The notes beneath the pieces were generated by a model, which saw only the letters and a program-made list of their open reading frames with translations, searched no databases and had not been told where the DNA came from. This document shows, piece after piece, positions 44,801 to 58,070 of a stretch of 64,000 nt of DNA. Both the position numbers and the translations under genes were made by a program. How positions within the stretch are numbered: position 1 is the stretch's first letter; every line of letters begins with the position of its first letter. This DNA is from Dictyophora rubrovolvata (Eukaryota; Basidiomycota; Agaricomycetes; Phallales; Phallaceae): contig CP114125.1 in assembly GCA_029959195.1 (NCBI GenBank), positions 744,001-808,000 of the forward strand, in the 5' to 3' direction.

Positions 44801-47800
44801 CGAATCAATTTATTAGTTTGCGAATTGCTTCAAAGATACATATTCTTTTAACGACTGGGAAGTTGTTCATGATGCTGTAACCAACATGGATGCATTTGCC
44901 TTGGGAGTTTCCTTGACCAAAACATCGGATAACGATCTTTCGAAGATAATTACTAAACGGATTCTTCCTATATCTGAACTATTAAGGCATGGACGAACAC
45001 CTTCCCAACTGGCGCGTGCATGGATAGACTTCGGCTTGTGTCTTCTGGACCTTTATCTGCCCGATTTTCCTATGGATCCCCTCGCCATCGAGAAGTCTAC
45101 TTTCGATTTACTGGAGAAGAGAGAAGGAAGGAAGTCCGCATTATTCGCATTTGCCGTGTCTGCCGCTGAATTGCTATACGGTGATAAAGTAACACCTCTT
45201 TCTTCCGTATTCCACACAGAATTGGAGACTGTCCGAAACAGGCTGCGAAAACATTCTAATCCTGACTTTCGAGTAGTGGATCTCAATCGTCTTCAGTTAC
45301 TTTTTGACGAGATACGCCCGTTCATGAAACAGTTTATTTTAAATGGCAAGCTATCGAATTTGGCTGCAACTATTGCTTGCTGCACGACTTCAGCTCTGTC
45401 ACAGGAGATTTCCACCGTCAACGCGAGCATAACTGGTTTTTTACAGCGGCTGGATAAAAGCTATGCAGATCTTCCCGATGTCGTGCATCCGATTTCCTTG
45501 GCGCTTTTGTTTGCTCAATTTGGTCTCCACTTGTTCGTTCCCACATCTCAAGCAGATACTTCGCTAAAATCCTTGATTTCTCCCTTGATTAAATTCCCCA
45601 CTATCGCTGCAGCGTATGAGACAAAAGCACTGGTGCATAAAGATCCGATTCCGGAGCAGTTGTTATGTCTTCTCGCGTCCTCATACCAATTTATTCTGGT
45701 ACACGAAGCGACCACTGACTTTGCTCAGGTTGGTAAAACATTTGACAAAATGGCCGTCCTTTGGCTCAAACAAAACAGTACTGAGGAGCAGCAAGAAAAG
45801 ACTTCGCGGTCCTTATATCGCCATAAAGTTATGGAGAATGATGATGATAGTAGCGAGTTGGAGGCACTTTTCCCTTCATTTCCCGAAGAGACCGACCCCC
45901 TCTCTGAAACTATAATGGAACAGAAGCCTGCTCAAAATTCAGCCTTGTCACAGGGTCTAAAACATACCATCTATGCTACTCATCGGATGATTACGTGCGA
46001 ATCGGAGGGAACGGCGACGTTGACAAAACTCGAGGAACAGTATAGGCGAACGCGCCACGATTCCTTGTTTGAGGTGTTGAAGACTGAAGAACCGCTGATT
46101 GATTTGGACAAAGATACCCTGTCTATAAGACTATCACTTATATGGAGAAATCTGGTGGGTCATTCACAGCAGGGGTCAGGTTCATCCTATAACTTCTATT
46201 ATGATGGCAACATCTCGGAGACGAAATCAGCCTTTCTTATCGTCCAAAACTTGCAGCAGCGACTAGAAGAGCTCATACGGGAGTGGCCTGATCAAATGAT
46301 ATTTCGACATATTCTCGATCGTTGTATCTCTATTCTCGGACTAAAAGTGCACAGTTCTATCGCCCGTGTCCTCGCAAGCCTAGAACAGTTAATCTTGCAG
46401 ATAGCTGACTGGGAATCTTACGCTAATCGAGAAAACAGTCTTGCAGTTTACCAAGGAGCAATAACTGATAGGATTATTTCGTGGAGGAGGATGGAACTGG
46501 CTTCTTGGTCGAATTTATTCGATTCTGAAACATCCAAGTTTGAACTCGATACCGCTGAGTGGTGGGTGCGCATGTATGATTTAACAATCAGAGGACCACT
46601 ACACGCCGAAGGTCTCGATGCATATTTAACGGAAATGATCTCTGTCTTAGACGAATTCATCTCAACTAGTTCGTTGGGTCATTTCGAATCCCGGTTACAG
46701 CTCGTTGCTTCTTTCGCTGGACACGTACAGTTACTGCTTCGTACTCAGGAAACTGAAGGGTTTGAAAGGCTCCTTCGTGTCAATAGGGTTTTGCATAACC
46801 TGTGCAACTATTATGCTCAATTTCACGAGGTCGTCGCCCGCGTTGTGAAGGAAAAACGAGCGCCTTTGGAGAAAGAGCTTCAAGATTATGTGAAGTTGGC
46901 AAGCTGGAAAGATACAAACGTTTATGCTTTACGGCAAAGTGCTCAGCGTACCCATCGACAACTTTACAAATGCATTCGAAAATTTCGTGAAGTCCTAAAG
47001 GAATCTGTTGTGTCATTTTTGTCTGTTGAAGAACTGCCTTCGGAATCGGAGTCTCTCGTAATTACTGACCATGGAGTTGTTCTCACTATATCGGATTCTG
47101 TGGATTTCCCTGTAACAGAAAATCGAGTCACGCCGGGGCAAGCACCCTCGTATTTGATGAATCTCTCCAAAACCCTGATAAATTTCCGACAAATTCTACA
47201 GAACAGTGGGAGTCGATTTGTTGAATTCCTTCCATATCGCTCCATCGATGATTTTGCTAGAGAAATTTTGTCAGTTTCCACGGAACTAAAATCTGACACG
47301 GACGCCGCAGGCTCTAATTCAAAGGCACACAAGGTCCTTTTTATGCGCAAAAGACGAGCCTGGGTCGATCTTCTCCAGGGACTGAAGCGCGTAGGATTCT
47401 CTGCTAGAATCAAATCCAACCTCCTGCAACGTCAAACGAACAGACTCTGGCTTTTGAATCACGCCTCAATTGAATACAAAGAGGACAGTCTTTTGACGTC
47501 GAAAAATAAGGCATACTTCAACAGACTCCTCGTGTCAATGCCAATACTACGCAATTCACTTTCTTCTCATCACACTGACATCCCAACCGAAGGCTTCCAA
47601 CGTGCCCTCAATTTCGTTGAATCCTGCTATAGCTTCTTTTTGGCAGCATATGCTAGGTATAGTAACAAATATTTGTCTCAATCAACTGGTTTGACCATTG
47701 CATTAGATATTTCGCAGATTGCAATCAGTTTCAGCTCTTACGAAAGACGGTGAATCGATTATTAGCATTATCAAGGTCCACCGATCTTGATATGTGTATC

Positions 47801-50800
47801 GGAGATAGCGATGTGATTCGACCCTGGCATAAGACGTGTCTTGGGTTGCAGGATGCGCTAAAGGAATTGCTTCTCAGTTGCAATCAATTAATTGACCTGA
47901 ATATTTCTCCTCCGTTGTCTTCCTCCGTCCTAAACGCCATTTCCCGATGCATAGTTACCTTAAAGGAAGATAGCGAGACATTGCATTATCTACAACAAGA
48001 AACATCGTGTCTCCGACCCTCGTTTATGAACTCAGGTAAGAAATTCACTTTTTCCCCCTTTCATAAATAATAACGGAACGGCAGGTGAAATTGAAAAAAT
48101 CCACTCAATTCGCACTCGCATTACCTCTGTCCCTACATCCTTACAGCAGTGGTCTGCAGATGAACCTAGACTGCAGCATTTCTGTCGACCAATCCTCCAG
48201 TGGCTCAATGAATCCATACCGTCAGTGGAATTCCCACTAGATCCCACCATCGACAGCGCGATGGCTCAGGAATCAGAAAAGAAGATGATAGACTTGCTAC
48301 TATTAGCCGCTCAGGAAATTCGGTCGCAAGGTCTCGCATTGAACGAAGCCTCAGAACCAGAGGGCATCGTTCTGACTTCTGCTTCGTTATCTGCCAGCTT
48401 ATCTACTGCCCTTAATCTCCAACATATTGTTGCTCAAGTCGAATCATTCCTTTCCGCACTTACATACAGCTCTGTGAAGGATAGGTTAATGGCAGTTCGA
48501 CGCGTATCGCCTTTCCTTGATACGTATTTGCAGATGGCCGAATCAATGCTTGGTTTACAGGCGCTCCATAGTAAAGCGTTTGGGAAGTTGACTTATATCC
48601 TGGCTCGCCTGATTATTTCACTATCTCAGAATGGCTTTTGTAAACCACCGGATGATGACGGGCAGCAAGCGGCAGGCGACGGTAACATGGAGCAGCTTGA
48701 AGGCGGCACTGGGTTTGGTGAAGGCACAGGAAAGGAGGACGCTGGTGATGAAATCAAAGACGAGAGCCAGGTTGAAGGTCTCCAAAACGAGCAGGGAGAA
48801 AATAATACCGAACAAAAGCAGGATAACGAAGGAATAGAGATGGATGGGGTAGATGGGGAGATGCAAGATGTAAGCGACGAGGAGTCTGGATCCGAATCTG
48901 AACCCGAAGAACCTCAGAGCGATATCGACGATGTTGTGGAGAATTTGGACAAAGAAAGTTCGGGAAAAGTTGATGAAAAGCTATGGGAAGGAGAGCATGA
49001 AGAAGATAAGCCTCAGAATGATCAAGCGGGCAGTAAGGATAGCGAATCTACGGGCAAGGACGTTGCACCTCAAACCGATGATACGTCTAGAATTTCAAAG
49101 CTACCCGTGGAAGAGACTATGCAGGACGATGGTATGCCTGACGAAGACAATCCTCCAGGAGCTGAGGACGCACCTCCGATCGACGCTGGGAAACAGTTGG
49201 AACAATCTGTTCTGGAAGAGGCCGTTTTGGATCTACCTGATGATATTGATATCAATCCGTCGGAGAAAGACGATTCAGCTAGTAACGTTGAAGATGATCT
49301 TAGCGACGTTGATCAAGAAGTCGACGAAATCGCTTCGCAGCTTGATGCGCAATCCATTGCCGATGATGTACCCGGTGACAAGGTAGAAGACCATGAAGAG
49401 TCTGAGACGCTTCCCCCACAAGAAGACCAGAATGTGTCTAGTGTTGAAGACCTAGCGGAGGGTGGCATGGAGGATTCTAATCGAGGCAGTCAGGGAATGG
49501 CTCCGAAACCAAGTTTATCTGAAGATGCATCCATGACTGATGATAAAATGAATGCACATGATGCCACTGACACAGCCGTTGATTCGTCGAAGGAAAACTT
49601 AAGTAATGGTAACGAAGGCTTGAACAAAGGGTACGTGATTAAATTCTGTTTTTGAGCTGCGTGATTTATCAAGATCATATGTTATAGGGCTAGTATGGGT
49701 GCTATCGATCATGGGGCTATGGATATTGATCAGAGCGACAACGCAAGCCAAGAACCGATATCCACAGGAGACGTCTCTAAACCTGTTCATAGACTCTGGG
49801 AAGACATCAATTCAGCAACCGCGGCACAGCCGTCAGTTTCAAGTTCCGAGTTGCCATCCCGAGCTGAACACTTGCCGGAAAATCTGGATGATCCCAACGA
49901 TTTACAAGCGCTGGGGCCGGCGAAAGACAAGAAACCGGTGGCGAATGAAGATGTCCAAATGCCAGACGATGAAGAGATGAGACAGCCAGACTTGAACAAC
50001 GATCATGTTCAGAGGTCTGACTCGATGACAATTCCTCCGGAGCAAAAACAAAAGACGAGGAGCCCAAAACCCCGTGCGGATCGACCCTCGACAGAGGACC
50101 AGACCTCCACGTCTCAGCAACCGAATAACGCGACGTCGTCTAGTGATCTTGCTACGGAAACTGATATGCTCGACATGATGGGAGACGCATCAGTCTCCGA
50201 AGAAAACCTAGAGCAGATTACCAAGAAATGGTATGAGATCGGCCGGCCTGAGTCGCTAGCTGGACATGTTTGGCGTCTCTATGAATCGTTAACTCGAGAT
50301 TTATCTTTTACACTCTGTGAACAATTACGGCTAATCCTAGCGCCCACTCTGGCTACGAGGCTTCAAGGGGACTACAAAACTGGGAAAAAGCTGAACATGA
50401 AAAAGATAATCCCGTATATTGCTTCGGATTATACGAAAGATAAAATTTGGCTGAGACGTACACGGCCAAGTCGACGAGAATATCAAATTCTCATCGCGTT
50501 GGATGACTCACGTAGCATGGGAGAAAGTCATTCGGTTCATCTGGCATATGAGACGTTAGCCCTGGTCACCAAAGCACTCAACCGTTTAGAAGCTGGTGAT
50601 GTGGCCGTTGCTAGTTTTGGAGAAAGTTTCGAGCTGGTTCATCGCTTTGAAGATGGAATGGTCGGAGAACGAGAAGGCGAAAAGCTTATGAAGAGCTTCA
50701 AATTTTCGCAGTCCAAAACCGACATTCTGGAACTCATTCAGAGTAGCGTGAATACACTTTTGGAGGCTCGTGAACAGCGTGCCATATCTTCGGGCAGTTC

Positions 50801-51161
50801 TGCTGGAGACCTTTGGCAGCTCGAGATCATCGTATCAGATGGTATATGTCAGGACCACGAGCAATTGCGCAGTGCACTCAGAATGGCGGAAGAAAATCGT
50901 ATTCTTGTTGTTTTCATCATTATTGATTCGTTGCATGATCAGAAAACGAACAGTAATAATAATCAACCCATACAGAATTCGATATTGACCATGAATCAGG
51001 TCTCGTATCAGAACGTTAATGGCAAGACGGATCTGCAGTTAACACGGTACCTCGATTCGTTCCCCTTTCAGTATTACCTGATCCTTCGGGAGGTTGAAGC
51101 CCTTCCTGATGTTTTGGCAAATACGCTGAAACAGTTTTTCGAGAAAATATCTGAGCGGTGA
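35801..51161 (+). CDS. MDN1: Midasin, giant AAA ATPase of 60S assembly
   Basis: Removes assembly factors (Rsa4, Ytm1) from pre-60S particles in nucleolus and nucleoplasm. About 4,900 residues in many exons with introns near 50 nt. Six AAA modules are seen: AAA1 SPPSGGKGT (about 36830, atypical P-loop), AAA2 GETGTGKTT (37895) with VLLDEINLA, AAA3 GPTSSGKTS (39340) with IVLDELNLAP, AAA4 GETGSGKTS (40200) with FLLDEISLAD, AAA5 GSPGVGKTS (41455) with VLLDEMNLAT, AAA6 GAPNTGKTH (42375) with LLFDNANLC. A long helical linker (43.3-48.6 kb), an Asp/Glu-rich region (48.65-50.1 kb) and a C-terminal MIDAS domain (LDDSRSMGE, FSQSKTDI, IVSDGICQD; 50.45-51.1 kb) follow. One junction near 36700 needs a 17-nt intron or contains an indel. 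Confidence 0.95.
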
Positions 51162-51200
51162 TTTCTTGCATCTCTTCCATTATTGTAAAGATTTAATCAA

Positions 51201-52560
51201 TTATCCATCGCTTTCATCATTATCATCGTCCATAGAGTTATTTACATTCTGCTTCAAAATTTCTTCCCATGTATCTGTAAATGTAGCAATATCCTTTCCT
51301 GCACTTAGATGTAAGATGTCATAAGGTACAGCGTTATGTTGATTGGTTGGAGCGTTTTTAGTCGCGTTTGGATGATAAGGCGAATCGATGATGCGATAAA
51401 TGGGAAGCTGTTGTGTGCTGTCTTGGGTCGTTTCGGATACTACATCATTACTACTACCGGCTTTCAATGACTGAGTATCATTAAATATACCAAGAAGATC
51501 TTCATATGTGAATAAAATAGTGTCAGTTTTAGGATGGTATGGGTTGAAGTCCATGAGATAGACGGAGGAAAGGGCGCGGTTAAGGTATACGTCGAATATA
51601 TCTAGAGGCTGATTTCTAGACTAAGCGAACAGGAAAGGAAAGAACTCTTACAGCTGTCGCCTCCTGGAAATTTGTCACAAATCTGGTTTTTCCAGAAGGA
51701 GGTGATAATACCAGGTATGTTCCGAAGATTAATTTCTTCGTTCAACGTGGGATAATAATTTGGATCGCGTTGGCAAATTCCTGCAACGTTCTTAGAGTTC
51801 ACGAAAGCGAGAAAGAAAATAGCTAACAACCGACCTAGAAGATTGTTTTCACGGACGAAGCAACGAAATTCGCGACCGTGATCGATATCGTACCATCTTT
51901 TGAGAACTAGTTCTAGTTCGTACGACGAGGGCAAAGAGTGTCCATTCGGTTCCGATGCTTGTTCTTCGTCTTCGTCTTCACATCCTTCAAATACAAAATT
52001 TGGGTCGAGATCATGGAGGACGAAATCCGAAGATTTTAGTAGGAGATAAACGTCAGACGGTGACGTGCATTTCAAATCTGGGAGGACCCATGAGGCGTCC
52101 TTGTACGTAAGGGTACTTCAGGCACAAAATATGAGAAGGAGTAAGCTAGATGTTACCTTTGGGGAGGACCAGTTTAACTTGGGAAATACGGCACCGTATG
52201 TATGTATTTGTGCACGGATTTGTTCGTCTAGTTGTGGAAACAAATATGTCGGCTTCGCGCTCTTATCTTCCTCATTAACTGAAGAAGAGTCGCTGTCTGA
52301 TAATGTGCTTTCGACTAGACTGGTAGATAGGTTCAGTACTAGGTCGAGTGACTAGGCAAACTGAAACAAAACTAGTTTTCAGAGCCATCAGGGACAAATA
52401 TCCCATCGGATATCAGATAATCTCGGAAATTAGCATCCAAAGGTCGAATAATCGTTGCTTTCAAGGCGACTTTGGAAAATAAGGAGTACCAGCATGAAAA
52501 TTGAAACTGCTTGATGTAAGATTTCGTACAGATTGGATGTAAGATTTCTGAGCGCGACAT
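51201..52560 (-). CDS. CDC123: CDC123, eIF2 assembly factor
   Basis: Minus-strand gene with several exons. ATP-grasp-like protein that joins eIF2 gamma and alpha, in the cytosol. Start MSRSEILHPIC (52560), then QFSCWYSLFSKVALKATIIR, YLISDGIFVPDGSE, FPKLNWSSPK, DASWVLPDLKCTSPSDVYLL, LKSSDFVLHDL, WYDIDHGREFRCFVRENNLL joined over an intron to GICQRDPNYYPTLNEE, YIFDVYLNRA, VYLMDFNPYHPKTDTILFTY and an acidic end DDDNDESDG. Order and motifs match CDC123. The gene ends about 40 bp from the midasin stop (tail to tail) and starts 83 bp from the mitochondrial RRF start. Confidence 0.92.
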
Positions 52561-52643
52561 GGCTTTGAATATTATTGGTTCTGCGGATTGCATTAGCTCC
52601 GAAGGAGCCAGAAAATCTTACATAACTTCCGTTCCGAAGTAGT
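52561..52643. promoter_or_regulatory. 83-bp divergent promoter, CDC123 and RRF1
   Basis: Only 83 bp separate the two start codons, so the core promoters must overlap or lie within 5' coding sequence. No TATA box is visible. Confidence 0.45.
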
Positions 52644-53600
52644 ATGATGCTGGGGTCGTTCCCATCACTGAGAGTGTTAAGTCGGACATTGTCCACAAGG
52701 CCACTGTCGTCCCAGCTTCAACAACCAACTCGAATTCGATTTTACGCTTCCAAAAGTAAAGGCAAATCCTCCGTTACCAACCATTCCTCCAACGCGAAAG
52801 ACTCCCATGCATCGACAACAAAAAACCTCATTCCAGCTTCCGAACGCGCATTCCTCGACGATGACATTCAGGCCGAGTATGAAAATATCTCATCCAAAAT
52901 GACAAGCACAGTCGAATGGATCCGGAAAGAGGTTGCTGGGATCGTTGCAAGAGGAGTCGGTCGTGTTTCGACTTCAGTCTTAGACGGGGTTAGAGTTGCT
53001 TTGTCCGACGAGCAGCAGAGTCAAAAGAAAGAGGCGAGATTGAATGAGATCGCGACTGTAGGTATACGAGACGGGAATTGCCTTATTGTTACTTTACACG
53101 ATGATAACGTGAGCCTATTTCTTATTGTCGTTACTTATAAAAATGATGCTAAGCAGTTGTCTGAAGTACTTCAAACCCGCCGAAAAGGCTATTTACGCAG
53201 CCAAAATCCCAAGCGTCGTGCCTCAAAAAGTTGATGCTCGCACACTGAAAGTTGTTATACCAAGGTGCTCCCCAGACCCGCCACCAATATCTAAACGTTC
53301 TCGCCTGATCTGTGCTTGCTTTCTAGGCCGACGATAGAAGCGCGAGCAGAACTGCTTCAAGTGGCAGCCAAAAAGGCTGAAGAAGTGCGTGTTCAGCTCA
53401 GGAAGGCCAAAGATACCGTCGTCCGTAAGTACAAGTGGAGACCGAAATCTCCAGAGGCAGAGCAAGTAAGCAACCTGTTTTCCTGACCGAGGATTATCCC
53501 CTTTCAACTTTTCTGTTTTCAGTTCCAAAAACTATGTGACCTCAGACTTAAGGATGTCGATAACATTTTGCAAAAGGCCAAACAGGAATTTGCCAAATAA
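52644..53600 (+). CDS. RRF1: Mitochondrial ribosome recycling factor
   Basis: Splits mitochondrial ribosomes after termination. Starts MMLGSFPSLRVLSRTLSTRP, a basic, hydroxylated targeting sequence, followed by a Ser/Lys-rich linker. The RRF fold then follows across introns: SSKMTSTVEWIRKEVAGIVA, GRVSTSVLDGVRVAL, LNEIATVGIRDGNCLIVTLH, AIYAAKIPSVVPQKVDART, LKVVIPRPTIEARAELLQVA, KKAEEVRVQLRKAKDTVVRK and FQKLCDLRLKDVDNILQKAK, ending at TAA 53598-53600. At least three introns (about 53108-53150, 53262-53327 and 53466-53521). Length about 270 is normal. Confidence 0.88.
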
Positions 53601-53806
53601 ACTTCGAGCAAAACACCCCGCTGTATAATAAACGAAAGCTACAATCACAATAAAGATATATCCGTACGGCAGGACAGACGAAATAAAAGCACAATACATC
53701 CTTCTGAATTTCATTTCACACATCGAACTGCTGATCACGTCTCACAGAATCCTGGATAACTTGAAGCAGAATTAGTTTTTGTAAATCAGTGAAAACTGAA
53801 AGCCAG

Positions 53807-56146
53807 TTAATCATCAACTATGACAAGAAAAGACGTAAGCTCACTTCGGCAGTTGGTGACAGCATCTCGTAATTCAAGTAATAGATCTAATCCAGTGTTC
53901 GTTTCTAGTGTTCGTGAGCACGCGATTTTGACAGCGACTAAAATGAGATAAGCAGACGAAATGAAGTTGAGGCAGAAGGTCATACCCGTCGCGACATCTA
54001 GAGTACCGAAGATCAAAGTTGTTTCTCATGAGGAACTCAAATATCATACCGTAGAGCATTGCCCGTATTTCTGAATTCCAGAACATTTGGCTATCGACGT
54101 CCGAAGGAAAAGTCACCAAAATGTTGATCAAGGAAGAAAAGGGCAGTCTGGGGACTTTCAAAAACGGAGACTAACAAAGAATATCACAATTGTTCAACAA
54201 ATTCTTCTCGTGCGAAAGAGGACTGACATTAGGATTGAGTATAAACTCTCGTAAAGCATTTAACTCTTCTTTGGAGATTAAACCGTGACTTAAGGCATCC
54301 CTGACCCTCTCCGTATCGAGTCCGTCAAGAGACGGAACACCATTTCGAAACGTACCTCTCCAATGGGGATAGATCTAAAAGAATAATATTGAAATAACGA
54401 GGCAACATCCTACCCGTATGAAAGGAAACCGACCGCCATCAAAAGTTCATCCAAGCTTGCAAGCGTAACAGTAACGGCTCTGGCTCGTCGCCCTTTCCCT
54501 AGGATTGCATTCTGAGTCGAACGAAGTGCAACGCGGGCATCAGAAGTGGCTAGCCTGACAAATGCGTGACTGAGGGTTTTGCCTTTCAGGTCGAGGAGAG
54601 TATGAATGGAGTATAGAGGTAGTTTAAAGAAGTCTTTAAGCACCGAAGGAGTTACGTCCTGAAATTTATGGGTACGATATCATGGTTTGAGGGAGAGGGA
54701 AAAAACGAACCCAAGGAATATTGTCGAGTCTCAAAACTGAAATATCAGAATCAGTCTTCATATCTCTCTCTGCGATAGTTATTGGTCTTCGATTAGGCGC
54801 GGACGCAGTAGGTTTACGAGAAAATATCTTTGTGCTGGCGGTCAGTTCGGCTAACTTAGAAACAAGCTCACAGTGGGAATCCGGAGGCTTAGAATAGGGA
54901 CTAGGGCAAGAACTGTCGATAGTATGACCAGAATCACCATTTTTCTCTAAGCTCAGAGCGAAGTGGAAGCTCTGAACCGGAGAATTACATTCCATGCAAG
55001 TCATATTCTTTTCGCCGACAATGTTAAGCGTACCAGTGAAACAAGATGAGCAAAGAATATGCGAGCAAGGCGAGAGAACTATCATGCGAAATGATTCGGA
55101 AGGTTGCTTGTCGCAGACTGTGCAGCTAGATTTGAAGTCGGGAACAGTAGCATTAGGCGCGGATGGAATAAGAACAGGTTGATAAGCAGAAGTCGGGGAT
55201 GGGACATCAATAGATGCAGCAGAAAATAGAGAAGGTGGAAAGGGGCTATCGGATGTACCGGAAGGCCCGACTGGAGTTGTTAGAGGATATAAAAGGGTTT
55301 GCTTTCGAACACTGTTCACAACGAAAGGAGACATAGGGCTCGAATAGGGACCTCCCACTATCGGCTTGAGGAGATTCAGTGTAATCGAAGAGTACGACTA
55401 GCGAGAAAAGGGAAACTTACACTTTCGAAAGGAAGAAGTCTCGTAGGTACGGTGTATGCGCCTCGTGCGTAAATACTTTCGCGATTTCGCTTTGGAGGGG
55501 GGGTACTGAAGCATGCAGGTATCTTATGTCGCGCAATGGGTAGTTGATTTTGGTTCTCCTTGCCTGAGGGAGAAGAAAGTGCTGTTTCAAAAAAAAATGA
55601 AGTAGAATACAGCCTCTGCCTGAATCACGAGGGAAGAAGGCACGAAACAAAGAAAACATGTAAAGAAACAAGGTATATGCGCATATACTCACTTTCTCCA
55701 CACAGCCTGTCACACTTACTAGCGTCGAAAGCGACTTTAATTCCATTCAGCTGAGCCCTAGTTCGCCAATTGTTGACTTGATCTGCTAAACTCATATGTT
55801 TTGTCTTATTAATGTAGGCCTTTTGATAATTAGACCCATGAAAGGGCGCCCGATGCTGATGAGGAAAGCTTTTGAGAGCATCAGAGTTAAAAGTCTCTCG
55901 TCGTGCAGGAGACGTGAATGATGACGCGAAGGATCTTTCACTAAGTGGCGTGTAAGGGGTCCGCTGGCTTCCTGTACCTGTTATTATACTGCTGGGGGTA
56001 CGTGGTGATATTAATTTGGGAGGACTAATAGATTCAATACGGTGGCCGTCGTCGGTATGACCTTTAGGGTGTGTGCGCAGGGAACATTGAAGGTCGATCG
56101 GGGTTGTAGTCACGGCATACGCTGGTAAAAGGGGAGAGAGAGCCAT
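53807..56146 (-). CDS. RING finger plus RRM-like protein
   Basis: Minus-strand multi-exon gene, start chosen at 56146 (MALSPLLPAYAVTTTP; 56167 is also in frame), stop at 53807. N-terminus is disordered with KLISPRTPSS and HMSLADQVNNWRTRAQLNGI. A C3HC4 RING follows (SCTVCDKQ, SPCSHILCSSCF, CMEC; 55140-54990), then a linker with FSRKPTASAPNRRP. A fold like an RRM starts LRLDNIPW across an intron to VTPSVLKDFFKLPL and HAFVRLATSDARVAL (54740-54480). The C-terminal part has FEFLMRNNFDLRYS. RING with an RRM suggests an E3 ligase acting on RNA or RNA-binding proteins; the exact orthologue is not known to me. Confidence 0.65.
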
Positions 56147-56709
56147 GGGCGGGAGAGGAAGAAACACGGTTCAGGAATTTACAATTCAGGAGCCTTTTAT
56201 ATGTGGTTGAGATTGAAGACGCGTCAGGAGCAAGAGGACTCAAAAACGAGTTTTGCGCACGTGACATGCGCGTAACGCGGGCCGATCGAATCATCGATGA
56301 CGTTCATTTGGTTTTCATGTTCCCTTCAAACAGCTTGACTTGTAGGGACGCCACGCAAAATTTTCGCACATGGCCTATTGGTTAATTATAACGTATATCT
56401 TTTTTTTTGCGCGTCAAGTATTAAATGTATAAGTGAGTATGTGCATGCCGCTGCATGGTCCATGAATAGTATCAACTATGAAATATGACGTAGAAAACAA
56501 AATGGCATTGAAGTATGAAAAAGAAGAGCAGTGGGGAAAGTCATGAATATAAAATGCAGTAGTGGATGTCTTGGAAGTTGATACAAAAGGGAGTGATTAT
56601 GCTTATACACATTCGAAATGAAGAATCCATTGGATACAACAGCTGATAAATAAATGCCGAATAAAGAAAGGTAGTAATGGAATGGAGGTATAAGAGCAAA
56701 ATAAAAGTT
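56147..56709. other. Intergenic
   Basis: Upstream of the RING/RRM gene and downstream of the zinc-finger gene. AT-rich; a short frame at 56203-56385 has no features. Confidence 0.35.
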
Positions 56710-58070
56710 CTACCCATCTCCTTCGTTATTATCATCTTCATTCCACGCGAGGGTAACAATCTTCGCAACGACCTCATCTTCCTCTTCCCATACGAGAACA
56801 GGAAAACCCTCAGACCTATTAGCAGCGAGGTCTTTGCAAGATTTCGACTGCTCGATATGCCTTATGGCCGCATCCTGCCTTGCAAACAACTTGCCGCAGG
56901 AACTAGCATTGACAGCTAAGCTGGGACAAATCCAGCGTAAATGTATTTCATGCGTAAACGCATGACGGCGAGCCTCACCCTTCCTACTACAGGCGATATT
57001 GCAGCGACCACCGGTTTCAAAGTCGTAAGTGCACCGCCATTTTTTGCCGGACAGGATCCCGTCACGTTTTGGGTGAGGCATGGTGTAACGTGGAAACTGG
57101 CCTTCCCTGAGTTGATCCCGAAGCGACGAAAGGAGTCGGTCCGATGATATATCGAGTGCTGGCCGGCGAGATCCTCTGGTCTGTGGGTATCGGGTGACCA
57201 TATCGTGATGATCTCCCGATGGTAATTTGGAAGTGGACGGGCCACTGATGGATTGGGGTTGGGACTGAGTATGTGATTGTTGTGCTTGAGAGTGCGATGA
57301 TTGTAACGAGGTGCGGGAGAGAAATCGGTGTGACGGTGATGCCGACGGCGGCGATGGTCTTCTTCTTAGATTTCTAGCTGGTGACTCAACTTGGCGGTGG
57401 TGGCTTTGATGAGTGGCACGCAATGTCCTGGGCATCACTTCGCGCTGACTCTTCGGTAGTGGCCGCCTTTTCGCGTCCTGTTGAGCATGATGGATGGCAT
57501 ATGACCGAGGACTCCGTGTATGGTGTGGAGGACGGAATGAGTCCAAGCTTTCCTGTTCTTCCTCCTCGTCTTCCCTTACCGGTGATACCTGTTTTCCCGT
57601 GCTACTTGAAACCTGGCTTTGGCCTTGACCAGTAAGACGGTAGAGGGATTCAGGCGAGCAGGTTGCAACAGTAGCAAGTGTCTGAAGGGGATCTAAATGT
57701 TGAGTATTGATATCGGGGTATGATTTTGGTGTAGTCGGCGTTGGTGGCACAGCAGGGTCCTCCGATCCCGCGCGTCGCGGTGAGCGTGAGCTCACAGCTT
57801 GAAACTGCTGCATTGACAACGACGTTTGGGCCTTTAGCTCAGTTTCAATGTCAATGTTAGCCTCAGCCTCAGCTTCAGCCTCGTGCGGCAACGGTGACAG
57901 GCACGTTGAGCAGCTAGAGGAACTCGAAGAGGATTGTTCCTCCTCCAGTGTTTCCCACATTTCATTTGTATAAGGTCTCTACTCAACCTTAAGAAAAAGT
58001 AGTGAAGAACGGGTAAAGAAATACGCACCAAAGTGTGATCCATTTTCCTTAACCAGTCAGGTGTGTCCAA
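56710..58070 (-). CDS. C2H2-like zinc-finger protein
   Basis: Two exons on the minus strand. Exon 1 starts MDTPDWLRKMDHTL (58070), a 50-nt intron (GTGCGT...GAGTAG) follows, and exon 2 continues RPYTNEMWETLEEEQ to 56710, giving about 435 residues. A long disordered region is rich in Ser, Pro, Gln and Arg (TQSQPQS, EAEAEAEAN, EDEEEEQES). The C-terminal part carries two Cys/His groups: C..DFETGGRCNIACSRKGE with RRHAFTHEIH, then CPS...CGKLFARQDAAIRH, with a trailing CKD. This resembles divergent fungal C2H2 transcription factors, acting in the nucleus; target genes unknown. The last residues are acidic. Confidence 0.7.
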
